DNA from: Terfezia claveryi
Taxonomy: Eukaryota > Ascomycota > Pezizomycetes > Pezizales > Pezizaceae
Reading direction: 5' to 3'
Length of the DNA: 64,000 nt
Assembly: GCA_015179025.1 (NCBI GenBank)
Contig: WHUX01000087.1
Coordinates: forward strand, 155,074 to 219,073
Below the pieces are notes generated by a model. The model was not told the DNA's origin and did no database searches. It worked only from the letters and a program-made list of their open reading frames with translations. A program made the position numbers and the translations under genes. How positions within the stretch are numbered: position 1 is the stretch's first letter; each line of letters starts with the position of its first letter. Positions 10,515 to 21,644 of this stretch are shown here, piece by piece.

Positions 10515-12075
10515 TTACTTCTTTTGCTCTACTATATTGGTTTCCATACATCCTAAGATTTGATGCATTGTTAATACATTAGCATTAACATGAATATCCT
10601 TAGTATTTCCTTGACTCATGATTCTATCTCGTTCTTGTTGGATGAGAGCTCGAGTCTCATCTCTGGTTTGTAGTCCTTGTTTTCCTTTAGTTCTTCGATG
10701 TCTCTTGAATGTATCTTCTATACTTCCGGTCATCCAGAAATCTTGAAGAATTTCAGTAGTAATATCCTTGGCGTTTACTCAGGAATCATGTTTAGGAGAG
10801 TATCTTAGCCATCTGACCTTATATTGTCTTTCTCCGGTTCGAGAAGCTGTTCTGAATTCTAATACCTTTTCAACTTCATAATAATCATCTTGAATTGGTC
10901 CTGGTTCCTGAGATTGTCTGTGAGGGAACTGAGTATGATCATTTTTGTAGTATGGTTTGAGTTTGCTAATATAAAAAGTATTATATATGAGGTGGAGGTT
11001 GGGTTGACTGGATAGGTCTAGGCTATAGTTATTGCGTTTCCGATTACTAGAAATAATGGGAAATGGGCCTAGCTATTTTGGTTTGAGTTTGGGTGAGATG
11101 TTCAATAGGTTGATATTTTCTGAGGAAAGCATTACTTGTTGTTCGACTGAAAATTTGGCTGTATTGGGTAGTCGTTTGTTCACTTGAGATGCTTGAGTCT
11201 TCTTGACGTCATATAGGTTTTTTGACATTACCTCATAACATTCGTTTGCTGGTACATATGCATTAATGGGGTATAGAAGTATCGATATGTCAAGATATGC
11301 ATTAAATCCAAATAGTGTGGAAAAGGGACTATTCTGTCTAGCGGTGTTATACCTAGAGTTAAGTTTCAACTGTATCTCTGGTAGTTTCTGTAGCCAATCA
11401 AATCCTTCGATTTTATAGGCTCTTGCTACTTGCAGAATTTCTTTGTTCATAATTTCCGATTGTCTATCTATACATGGATGATATGCGGTAGATGGTTCCA
11501 ACTTGATTCCTTGATTCCTAGCCCAATCTTGAAAGTACATTGACATAAAAAGAGTGTCGCGGTCAAAAACAATACAGAAAGGGTATCCCATAGTCAGAAC
11601 TATATGAGTATCAAAGGTAGTAGTACATTGTTCTGCTATGAAATTATCTGAGACAGGAATAAGAAACTTGAATCCTGATTATCTATCGACAATCGTCCAA
11701 AGTCGTGAAATACACACTACATAATCTTCTTCAATAGGAATATTCGGGTACAAAATTGAACACTTAGTAAACACAGGTGCTAACTTAAGAAAATCCATCG
11801 ATATGTCAGTCCATGGCCTACTTAGTATATGTAACGGGGTTACGAGTCCAAGTGGTGCCTTGTTGGAATACTTTGTCCATTGACAAGTATCACAACTTTT
11901 GATATAGTCCTTAGTTAGTTCTGCAAAGGACTGGCAATCGTATCGGTCAGTAAGATATTTCATCGTTTTTTCAATGCCACCATGAGCGGTTGCTTCATAT
12001 GCATCTTTAATAACCAATTCGAGATAGTTCTTACCTTCGATATTAAAGGTAAAGGGCAAGACTAATCTCCATTGT
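10515..12075 (-). pseudogene. Element B integrase, chromodomain and C-terminal tail
   Basis: From 12059 leftward: an H2C2 module (HGGIEKTMKYL ... CDTCQWTK), integrase core with TDISMDFLKL, VFDRDTLFMSMYFQDW and IDRQSEIMNKEI marking the DDE residues. A GPF-like segment LGPFPIISSNRKRN comes next, and then a chromodomain at about 10900-10770 (DYYEVEKVLEFRT ... YKVRWLRYSPKHDS). A basic Arg/Gln-rich tail of about 70 residues follows (10515-10733). Stops occur at about 11676, 11070 and 10780. The Gly usually present in the second motif (SDRG) is Asp-Thr here, which may itself be a mutation. Confidence 0.85.
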
Positions 12076-12155
12076 CCTTATCGGTTCTTGACATACAAAA
12101 ATCCATCCCTTTTTCTATGATCCTTATGGTTCACAAAGGTATCTTAGTAGTTCTT

Positions 12156-13350
12156 CTAGATAGGACATACTTTTATATATAATTGATATGTGGCTTTCAT
12201 ACCTGTGTCTTGGTCAAGCCAGTGTATGATGAAGTAGTCCTTGTCATCTTCCCATCTGTCACTAATGTGTTTCTCTTCAATGAGCTTGTTAAGGGTTAGT
12301 TCGATCCTTATGTTGAAGTCATTGATGGTGGGTTTCTTTTCCTTGCATATAGAAGCATTATATCGTGAGAGCTTACAGAAATCACAATGCTGTCTGGAGG
12401 TTTTGGTGTCTTGAATGAAAGAGGGTGAATCTTCGTCAATAGCTACTCTCTTTTTAGAACGAGTAGTGATGGTGGCGGTATTGATTGGAATTGCGTTACT
12501 GCTGCTAGCGGTTGCAGCTGGTTGTTGAGGTGCATTCCATGGTTGTTGAGGGTCAACAGGAGTATTCATGATCTCCTGTTCTATTTGTCGGGTGCTTATC
12601 TGTTCAGTAGGGTTACTGAACTGAATGCTAGGTTGGAGAGTAGGTCGTGTCGGCTTGTTGGTAATCCATCTTTTTGCCCATTCTCTGATTTCTTGGATAG
12701 CTTCTTCATGGCTGAGAGCTTGAGGAGGTGGTTATACTGGTGTTTGTTGTACTGATGCTAGTTCCTTTTGAGGCTCATTTGTGGATACGAGATGCGCAAT
12801 ATGAGTGGTAAGGAATTCCTTCTCCTTCTTAAAAACTGAGGCTAACAGGTTACAGTTCAAACTGTCATGTCCGTGGTGATTGCAAATCGCACATGTTTCG
12901 ACAGTGAACATGCGGTTGTTCATGGCGTGGGAGCTGCCATGAGCTGGACAGTAAAAATCATAGCAAAAGGACCAGTGCATCCTTTTATGTTGTTACCAAT
13001 TACTATGAGCTAGGTCAATAGCAATTTTCTTCAGTTCTTCGGTAGTGAGGGTGTTTTGTTGAGCATTTTCAGAAGATGGAGGCCTATATCTTAGTCCAAG
13101 AACTGTTAAAGGTTTGTTCTTGTTTATATTGGGTACACAATTATACCAGCTGAAAACTTCTTCTGGTATGGTAGATAGAGTCTCATCGTCTGAGGACTCT
13201 TCTTCATTCATTATGTCATATTCGCTTTCTTTGTCTGGGATGCCCTCAAAGTATGGACAGAAGATATAGTATCCAAGTTCTTTGGCTCTTCCACGACATT
13301 TATTGAAGTCGCAGTCGACATGCTTGAAATTGATAGCTCCGCAAGAAACT
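12156..13350 (-). pseudogene. Element B accessory Cys/His-rich region between RNase H and integrase
   Basis: About 400 residues that ordinary Ty3/gypsy pol lacks at this position. Visible features in order are a CDFNKCRGRAKELGYYIFCP segment near 13300, an acidic stretch EEESSDDE (13200), and SFCYDFYCPAHGSSHAMNN (about 12900-12960) followed by CAICNHHGHDSLNC (CX2CX4HX4C, a second zinc-knuckle form). Then come a Gln/Pro-rich linker with a KKR motif and CDFCKLSRYNASIC near 12400. Some fungal gypsy elements do carry a Cys-rich insert here, but I cannot name a family. Function unknown; nucleic-acid binding is an inference from the knuckle spacing. Two or more stops break it. Confidence 0.65.
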
Positions 13351-14900
13351 ATATTGTTCTAAGTAGAGGTTTCTGGTAAATGGAAAGTTTTTAAAGCGTT
13401 GGTAGAGATGTTGCAGTTGTAGGTGTGGTTAGGAGGATCAATGCAATTGGAGATATAATCGTCCTTGGTGGTGGGAGTGTCCAAGTATTTATGCTTACTT
13501 GATAGAGCATCTACTATTATATTTTCCTTTCCTGCGGTATACTGTATGTCTGTATCAAATTCCATTAGGTAATCGTGCCATCGCCTCAATTTCTGGCTTG
13601 CAGGTGTTTGAGTATGAAAGGTTACTTATTTTTTGTGGTTGGTAAGGATAGTGAACTTGTGACCTCTTAGTTGTACTTCAAAAAATTTTAATGAGTCAAT
13701 AATTGCTAATAATTCCTTTTGAAAAGTAGGATAATTAAGTTGTGCTAGATTAAATTTTCTAGAGTGGAAGCATGATGGTCTGATATTCGTCAATGGTCTT
13801 TGACTTATCCAAGATTCTAGTCCTACATCACTAGCATCACAGACTAAATATTTGGGTTCAGTAGATTCATTATTCCAGGGTTTTAAAACATATGGGGAAT
13901 TTACGAGTTCCTTGAGTTTTTTAAATGCTGCATTATAAGTATCTGTCCATTTCCATTTCTTTGTTTCTCCTTGCAGTTCTGACAGAGTGCTTGCATACAA
14001 TGCTAAGTCAGAAATAAATCTGTTGAGATAATTAACGATTCCAAGGAATCCTCTAAGATCCTTTTTTCTTGTAGGAGTTGGAAATGTTAATATTGTAGTC
14101 CACTTCTTCGGATCTATATATAATCCATCTGATGTCAAAATATGTCCTAAAATTTCCAATCTTGGAGTAAAGAACTGGCATTTGCTTTCTTTGAGATAGA
14201 ATTTCTCGTCCTGTAGACGTTGAAGTACTTTCTTTAATAATTCTACATGTTCTTCATATGTTTTTGAGAATATAATGATATCATCAATATAGATGATTAA
14301 GTTTTTATAGACTATGTCTTTAAAAATTTCATGCATAACGCGAACTATGGTAGCAGGTGCATTACGATCCCCTTGTTGCATAACTCTACTTCTGAAATAT
14401 CCCATGTAATATAGAAAGGTAGAGTGTTGTTCAGATTCTTTATTAATTCTAATATTAAAAAATCCATCGGCTAAGTCGAGCTTAGTACAAATGGGATTCT
14501 CTGCTACTAGTTCAATTGCTTCATTAATATCTGGCAATGGAGTGTGGTCCAGTTCGACAGCTAAATTGCAGTCTCAACAGTTATTGATGTGTCTAACTTC
14601 TTTCGGTTTATCTCATTTAGGGATAGTGATCATAACTACAGCATTTGTGTCATTTTCTACTCTATATATACAACTTGATGCTTCTTCTTTGACTAATTTG
14701 TCATGGATTTGTTGTCTAAATCGATGTCCTAAGGGTCGCCATTTTGGTATCCAAGTAGCTTTTGCTTTTGGTTTGATAGAGTAATTAATTTTTCTTAGTA
14801 GGGGTAATTCCTGTGGAATTGTTTTGGGAAATAATAAGGGAAACTCCATTATAGGGTTGAATTGTTTCTGTACCATAGAAACAGCTGTCACGAGTTCTCT
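13351..14900 (-). pseudogene. Element B reverse transcriptase and RNase H
   Basis: From about 14820 leftward: WIPKWRPLGHRFR, LDHTPLPDINEAI, CTKLDLADGFFNIRI, QQGDRNAPATIVRVM, the catalytic YIDDIIIFS (about 14280), FLGIVNYLNRFI, LVCDASDVGLESWISQ (RNase H Asp), FQKELLAIIDSLKFFE, and RRWHDYLMEFDTDIQYTAGK. The usual MPFGL(T/C)NAP loop is QQGDRNAPAT, a real divergence of this family. A 303-residue stretch (13626-14537) is open; stops flank it at 14538-14612 and about 13623. This is the best preserved part of B. Confidence 0.92.
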
Positions 14901-15324
14901 TTCTGAATCAGTTTCTTCTGCGTCACTAATATTTTCCTAATTATCTGGTTTACTATAATCTGTAACTGATTCACAGCTGACCTGCGTATACGCTGATCTT
15001 ATACCATTCACCATGGTTCTAGATCCCTTCTATACACTTAGCTGGAATCGTAGAATGTTTGCCGGTTGTATAGTAACTGGTTCCTAATAGGCAGGAATTA
15101 TTGCTCGCACTTTGCTGAGAGCTGGTTCTCTTAGTATCATGTCCCATCCAGTCAAATGAGCTACATAGAACGTTCATTCTTCTACATAACCTATCCAATC
15201 AAGTTTGAGAGTACACGCTTTGTCTATCATTCCTTTTGAGCCTTTAATTGCAGTACTTAATGATTTCTTCTCGATACTTCTAGTTGGTATTTTGTACAGG
15301 TGTACAAATTGAGAATTGATTAAG
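14901..15324 (-). pseudogene. Element B protease region, cut at 15324
   Basis: Matches the plus-strand B-prime segment 29820-30240: WIGYV...GWDMILGEPAL and the SVWKGSRTMVNG area. The catalytic end of the protease lies beyond the cut, so only its C-terminal half and the linker to reverse transcriptase remain. The break is exactly at the first base of the B-prime LTR. Confidence 0.75.
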
Positions 15325-15997
15325 TGTAATGGAGAACGTTGTTTCATTGCTTATATAATTGATTATATACTTTTGTATTTTCTATATTACTACTATGTTA
15401 TGTAACTAAGCCTCTCGGTTGAAGGACTAGCCTTCAACTACCTCCTATTGCTTTATAAGCGTCCATAGTACGCGGAATTTGCCATGGGAAGTTCCATGGC
15501 ACTTGCCATATGAAGACACCCTCATTATGGCCGCGTGACCTCTGTTTAAGGCATGTGACTCATTACTATAGCCACATGACCATCGTTTAAGGCGTATGAC
15601 TCATTACTATAGCCAAATGACACCTTTTGTACAGCACACCACCCTTTGGTGTACTACCCTTCATTGTATTTATTTCCTTAGTCATCAGATCTCAGAGGAG
15701 TATAAATAGGCCGCTGAATTCCCTCTGGAATCTACAGAAAGACAAGAAGCAACAAGTAAGCACACAGAGCAAGCCAGCCTATATTCCGATCAGATCAAGA
15801 TCATATAGCTTAGATAGTACAAATCATATAAGATAGATTACACCAGTTAATTACTGTTCCCTCTGGGAATGTCCCACATAGTAATCTCCCTACCCTTCTG
15901 AGGTCTTACCTCAGCAGAACCGAAATACACAAACATCTGTGCCTATGGATATAGATTGTATAAACAGTACTGAATGAATACTGTCTAGTACCATTCA
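15325..15997 (+). repeat. 5' LTR of B-prime
   Basis: 673 bases, starting TGTAATGGAGAACG and ending TACCATTCA, reverse complement of 9779-10486. A TATAAATAGG box lies at about 15702-15711. Bases 15320-15324 (TTAAG) should be one side of the target duplication if B-prime inserted into B; the other side is not in the window. Confidence 0.88.
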
Positions 15998-16800
15998 TTA
16001 TATTGTTTTTAACTTACTTACCTAATCTTTACTCTTAAATCCAAGGCCTAATCAACCTTCGGATACTATTATTACACTCACGCAAGTGTATACAATTCGA
16101 CACCCAAGTGCACATATAAAATCGATATCGTTATTCAACTAGGTAGCCAACAAAATCCAACAAATGAGACATCAGACTCTCAACTGCAGTACATCAACAA
16201 AAGACTTAGAAGCAAGCTAAGTAGAGCTCTAACGGGCAGTGGTATCCCACATTAAACAATCTTACCCTCGTTCACAACACTTTTCCCAATAAGATCGACA
16301 ACTCATCTTGTACTCCTGGCAACCGCTATTACATCTGTACCTGTAAATCCAGTACACCATTGAAAAACCGGCCCCCCAGGTCCCAGGAATAATTGGTCTA
16401 AACAACCAAGCGTCACAATCCCAAAGCTCAAATCTCGCTGCTTCCACTGTAGCCACTTCCTCCAGAAAAGAATTACCTCCATCAGAACCTTCCTTAGGCC
16501 CAGACATCTCTACCAATACCTTTGTGCCCTCAACGTCTACCTCAACACACCAATCAGAAAATGTGACACTCTTGCCGGAAGAACTAGAACTAGATTCTAG
16601 ACCAGTAGATGAAGAAAAACCAGGACTATAAGAAACATCAGGATTCTGACATCCAGCCTCACTAGCCGTATGAGCCACCGAGCCAACAGAACCGTCAGTC
16701 GAATGGAGATCATAAGGATTATCTGCAACCACACTATCAGCACAGTAAGGTGCCAAAGAAGAAAAGTAACTCGACGATTGTATCACATAACCAGCTGCAT
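15998..16800 (+). other. B-prime leader and degraded gag N-terminus
   Basis: AC-rich leader then a stretch whose plus-strand frames give a Ser/Pro/Gln-rich, stop-ridden sequence, as expected for a disordered gag N-terminus after mutation. No clear start codon. The 260-residue open frame on the opposite strand looks like a shadow of this composition. The primer-binding site is not obvious. Confidence 0.4.
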
Positions 16801-18302
16801 TTGGTTGCAGACAGACGACGAAATTAGATATAATGGTGTGTGAACTTAGTAAGAAGACTAAGAGGTCGAGACGGTTAACTATGTTACCCGAAGATATTAA
16901 GAAATTAGTAGAAGAAACTCCTAGAAAGAACAGATTTGTAATTCCTAACACAGAAGGGGAAATAAATCTGCCCATGGATATAGAATTAGGAGAACTAGGT
17001 GGAGCAGGAACCAAACTATATTTTAGTATAGTATTACCTCTCACACCAGAAGAATTTTAGGACAGACATTTTCCAACAATTGAGGAGATTTTGAAATATA
17101 CTCACTCAATAGGACATGCCCAACAGTATCATCCTGATGATACTCGACTCTTAATGGAAGCCATAGTAAAACACAACTTATGGCTAACACCTTACCCATT
17201 CAAAGAAGAAGACTTAAAAATGAACACATTTTTAAGTAAAGAATTAAAGATACCTGTTGTTCCACTTTTAAGGAAACCGAATTGGGTAATAAATAACTAG
17301 GAAGAAAGAATGGCATTCATGATGAGCGGCACTTATCTAGAAGAATCAGCATATACCGTGGAGGATTTTTTCAATCCTAGCAAAGAACTTCCAGGAGCGT
17401 TCCTAAGAACACCAAAAGATTAATCGAAAGGCAAAGGTTGAGCACCTGAGATACCAGAAAGAAGGACTGGGTCAGCCAAAGAATCAGACAATAAAGACCA
17501 ACCACCAGAAGATATAGAATTACCGGAAGACAATGATGATCTAGATACAGGACTAGACCAACAGAAGCAGAAAACACAAGGAGAAGGACGAGACCCCAAT
17601 GATAGCGGAGATGATAGCTCAGACTCTGATAAGGCATTGTCAGTTGCAAGTCAAACTCTTATAAGAAAACCCAAATAAGGAAAATCAGTTGAACACCAGC
17701 CATAGGAATCTACAACAGGAATGGTTATAACGGGTAACCATAAAGCAATGAATGCTTTAAAAGGAATAAAGATTGATCTACCAGAAAAATTAAGAGGAGA
17801 AGACAAAAAATGGCAAGACTCACAATACTTTGACTCTTGGGCCACAGCAATGCAACGTTGGTTAGTTATCAAAGGAATAGATTTGGAAGGCGCTTCAGCT
17901 TTGGAAATTGTTGGATTCAGAATGGAAGGAAGCATGCTCACTACTTATAATCAATTCCTAAGAGAAAAAGGAAAGAATGCAACATTCTTTAGATTCATAC
18001 TAGTGCTAAGGGATTTTCTGATACCTTCTACTAGTAAGGACATTTTGTGGAAATGATGGAAGACAGCCACACCATACAAGGATGGATGTCACATAGGAAT
18101 TAAACAGTTTGCCAACTGGCTTACTGAAATGCAAATCAAATTGATTAACAAGGATGGGAAACAATCAATATTGCAGGAAGTAAAAAGAAGGAAGTTTCTT
18201 AATCACCTGCCACCATATATGTCAGCTACATTAATTCCTTTAATCAAAGAAGAATGGTTATATGATCAGCTCGTGCATCAAGCGGAGTCATATGAAGCTT
18301 CC
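16801..18302 (+). pseudogene. B-prime gag, first part
   Basis: The plus-strand frame carries KLVEETPRKNRFVIPNTEGE and LDIELGEL-like text near 16880-17000. It then has a capsid-like region at 17721-18302: DLPEKLRGEDKKWQDSQYFD, WATAMQRWLVIKG, FANWLTEMQIKLINKDGKQ and LYDQLVHQAESYEAS. The last residues abut the D insertion at 18303. A TGA stop follows KDILWK at about 18054. Between 17301 and 17700 the frame is lost by stops and shifts. Assignment to gag rests on position before a zinc knuckle and on this coiled, charged composition. Confidence 0.7.
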
Positions 18303-18935
18303 TGTAAAGTAAGGCGGCGTGCTTCATAACCAACTCTCTACTGCCGGGCAGCAGTACTAGAGTTTACTACAGCAAACTATAGGTGCATGGAACCTATAGC
18401 TTCTGTTTAAGTATATCTTGCTATATATATTCTATTGTCGCTCTAGTTGTAAAAGATAGGCCCGACCGGCCTATTACTTGTTATTGGAACATAGAGGGAG
18501 GCGGGCCCATAAAGGGCCCAGAATTAATAGCTCAATACTATTATTATTTCTACTATACTGTTTCTGTTTCTATCACTGGCTTGAACTGACTTGAACGCTC
18601 CTCCAACAAAGGGGAATTCAGGGGACTATATACTGTCCACAGTGGGGCAGTGCTGGGGCAGTGCTGGGGCAGTGCGCCATCATCTGACCCATTACATGAT
18701 TTGAAATCAACATGATAGAAACTGCCAGAAACTACTAGGAAATAGAACTACAAGTATCGCGTGACCCTTCCAATGGTCACGCTCATTAGTATAATGAAAT
18801 ACATGAGTTACTATACCTTTATTATCATCTGCCGGCCGACGCTGGCAGCCTGATAATATCTTATTCCACTAGGTTAAAAGTTGGTATGTAACAGGAGTTA
18901 CATTTCATTGGAAAATGGAATGTGACTTCCTTATA
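18303..18935 (+). repeat. Left LTR of element D
   Basis: 633 bases. Contains TATATATA at about 18425, a three-fold GGGGCAGTGCT repeat at about 18643-18675, and CCATTGGAA-type inverted words. The right copy differs by few substitutions (for example GGGCAG against GGGCGG near its start). It ends in TA rather than the usual CA in both copies. Confidence 0.88.
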
Positions 18936-18950
18936 TGGCTCCCTCAAAAA
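18936..18950 (+). promoter_or_regulatory. Primer-binding site of element D
   Basis: TGGCTCCCTC directly abuts the LTR. A TGG start immediately after the LTR is the standard tRNA primer arrangement. The matching tRNA was not identified. Confidence 0.65.
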
Positions 18951-19443
18951 AGAGAGTCCTACTCTTAAATATTAAAGTTTTACCTTGTCGCAAGTTGTTG
19001 TTTAAATATATGTTGTTATACTGATAAGATTTGTTGATACCACACAATAATAAATAACTGTTCGGTCAGGCCTTCAACCTTTCCAACACAAGTTATTAAG
19101 TTTGTCGCACATTACCAGAAAATGTGGGACCTTACAATTGAGTAACCAATTCAATTGTACTGACTTTGGTGAACTGGAACCAAGTCTGACTTTGGCAAAG
19201 AGGAACCAAGTCTTTAAATATGTATCTAAATCTTGAAGTATAAGTTGTATACTTAATAACTTCCTATTGACAAGTACTTTTTATTGTAACCTTTAGCTAT
19301 TATAATAAACTCTTTGTCTCGAGTTTAGTTATAACACTTCATACTATTGTAATAGAGGTAGATACGTCTATTACTTTTCATAGAAGCTTGCTATTGTTAC
19401 TACTTGAGACTTAAATAATAAAGTACTATGTCCTATTAAAAAA

Positions 19444-20076
19444 TGTAAAGTAAGGCGGCGTGCTTCATAACCAACTCTCTACTGCCGGGCGGCAGTACTA
19501 GAGTTTACTACAGCAAACTATAGGTGCACGGAACCTATAGCTTCTGTTTAAATATATCTTGCTGTATATATTCTATTGTCACTCTAGTTGTAAAAGATAG
19601 GCCCGACTGGCCTATTACTTGTTATTGGAACATAGAGGGAGGCGGGCCCATAAAGGGCCCAGAATTAATAGCTCAATACTGTTATTATTTCTACTATACT
19701 GTTTCTGTTTCTATCACTGGCTTGAACTGACTTGAATGCTCCTCCAACAAAGGGGAATTCAGGAGACTATATACTGTCCACAGTGGGGCAGTGCTGGGGC
19801 AGTGCTGGGGTAGTGCGCCATCATCTGACCCATTACATGATTTGAAATCAACATGATAGAAACTGCCAGAAACTACTAGGAAATAGAACTACAAGTATCG
19901 CGTGACCATTCCAATGGTCACGCTCATTACTATAATGAAATACATGAGTTACTATACCTTTATTATCATCTGCCGGCCGACGCTGGCGGCCTGATAATAT
20001 CTTATTCCACTAGGTTAAAAGTTGGTATGTAACGGGAGTTACATTTCATTGGAAAATGGAATATGACTTCCTTATA
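19444..20076 (+). repeat. Right LTR of element D
   Basis: 633 bases, same ends as the left LTR. It is preceded by a weak purine run (CCTATTAAAAAA), a poor polypurine tract. It is followed by CTTCC, the second half of the target duplication. Confidence 0.88.
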
Positions 20077-20124
20077 CTTCCAAAAAGGACATTGCCCCAC
20101 GACCAACAACAAATACATCCCGAT
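20077..20124 (+). pseudogene. 48-base island of B-prime gag between D and C1
   Basis: Encodes SKKDIAPRPTTNTSR in the same frame as the gag ends on both sides. Its first five bases are the duplicated CTTCC of D and its last five are the CCGAT target of C1. It proves that D and C1 hit the same gene 48 bases apart. Confidence 0.85.
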
Positions 20125-21592
20125 TGTCACGGGGTGACATCCAGCCCTACCAAAGGTACTTGGGCCCTCCTAGAATGACCCTAGAATCTATATGGACTCT
20201 AGGTACACTATTAGTAGTATGGTGCAAATGTTTTTAATACTTATCTATAAGAGTTAAGTATATGAAACGGGTATGAACCTCGGAGTGGTTTATAATCATC
20301 CTAGATGGTTAAGACCCTTATAGAACGTCCATAGACCCTTAAAAGAGCTACAGTTTAAGTTTCATAAGTATCCGATTAATGGTTCAATAGTTATACCCAG
20401 ATCAATATGCTGGCTATATGCATACATATACTAGCTATTAGCTGTTACCCTGAAGTCTTGGCGTTATCCTGAATATTGAATTATTACCCTGAACTGCAGG
20501 AAAATAATTCGGTAAAAATAAATAAAAAAATGAAGCCATGAGGGCGCATTTTAGACCAAAGTGCGTCCGGTGACACTATAAGGGAGTGCGCCCAGGACAG
20601 AGGCTAAAGGTAGGGCCAAAACATAAAGTTCTCCGAATTTAATGTTTCAAGGTTCTATCTAGGCCTACTCTTCGTCCTGATTCCATTTCTGCAATCCTTT
20701 TTATGATCGGAGTTAAACTCATGGAGATATAAGACTTTTAATATGGTCATATAGGTCAACGAGGAGGTTTACTTATTATTGGTAATAACTCCATGAATAA
20801 CTTGGGTATCGAGATAAACTAAAATTCTATAATCTTCTATGCGTTGATACCTTTCCAATGGTAATCTACTTGTGACCCACGGTTCTCTATTCATAGAGTT
20901 ATGTGCAGTTGAAAATTATTTTCAATGGACACTAGACACTATTAAGTGAATATTGCCGGAAACATAATTAGATAATTAGATACCTTCGGATATTGTCGGA
21001 TGGTAATTTGATAGTATCGGGGATTGGTAACATATCTGAAATTGAATTTAGTTGTCTCGGATAAGAATTCTTTAATGAGATAAGCGAGCTATAAGCGAAG
21101 TATGTATAACATGCAGACAGGAGAATATTCTCTACGTTCGGTTTAGTAACTTGTGACAACGAGTGTAGATGGCAACTGCGTTAACAAAGGTGTGGATGGC
21201 ATAATACTTAGGAAGAAATTCCAAGGTGACAGGTAGGCCTACGTTTTATAAAATATTTTTATTATAAGAATATCTATGAACACTGCGGGATATAAATAGT
21301 GCAAGTAGTTCTGGTTGAATTCATTCTACCACCAGCGAGTATTCGAAAACAAGAGCACCTTGAGTACACGAAGCCTACAAAGTTCTAAGTCTTGAGTTAA
21401 CTTTACGTTTAAGTGACATAGGATTTATTTTGTGTTGCGAAATAAGATCTATCGTGAGGAACTACTGTTGGACTAAACTTTACTACTATAGGATTGACAT
21501 TCTGTGTTACGGAATAGATATCGTTGCGGCAGGAAATTACGGCCGTCCTAATAGTCACAAGAGTGCTATCAGTCAATAGGGCCCTAGTGACA
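20125..21592 (+). repeat. 5' LTR of C1
   Basis: 1468 bases, TGTCACGGGG...AGTGACA. The first 18 bases contain the inverted word GTCACGGGGTGAC. A TATAAATA box at 21291-21298 lies upstream of the expected transcript start. Other family LTRs sit at 27914-29371, 30429-31592 (partial), 37394-38844 and 45134-46596. Confidence 0.95.
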
Positions 21593-21644
21593 TTACTTTG
21601 TAGCCAGTGATTCTCGTTATCATTTGCTATTATACTCTCAAATC

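Larger units (their letters stand above)
9779..15324 (-). mobile_element. Element B: chromovirus truncated by insertion of its relative
   Basis: A second Ty3/gypsy family on the minus strand. It has a 3' LTR (9779-10486), chromodomain, integrase, an unusual accessory region, RNase H, reverse transcriptase and the end of the protease region. It stops abruptly at 15324, where an LTR of the same family begins in the opposite orientation. The missing part (gag and 5' LTR) is not in the window. The interrupted sequence CTTAATCAATTCTC is found uninterrupted in B-prime near 29816, showing where B was cut. Many stops; not functional. Confidence 0.85.
18303..20076 (+). mobile_element. Element D: short non-coding LTR retrotransposon (TRIM-like)
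   Basis: 1774 bases flanked by CTTCC at 18298-18302 and 20077-20081. It has two 633-base direct terminal repeats (18303-18935 and 19444-20076) that begin TGTAAAGTAAGG and end CTTCCTTATA, and a 508-base interior with no coding capacity. TGGCTCCCTC follows the left repeat with no gap, a good primer-binding site. The interior and both LTRs hold no gag or pol trace. Size and structure fit terminal-repeat retrotransposons in miniature, although the LTRs are longer than typical. Mobilisation must rely on another element's enzymes. Orientation is set by the primer site. The ORFs of 68 residues inside each LTR are repeats of the same sequence and not convincing genes. Confidence 0.9.

Noticed and set aside
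16262..17044. 260-residue open frame on the minus strand
   Set aside because: It lies antisense to the B-prime gag leader, has Ser-rich low-complexity text and no domain; a composition shadow.
18383..19730. 68-residue frames at 18383 and 19524
   Set aside because: Same sequence in both LTRs of D; LTR-internal frames without domain.
18303..20076. Element D as two independent solo LTRs
   Set aside because: A single CTTCC duplication brackets both copies and a primer site follows the left one, so it is one element.
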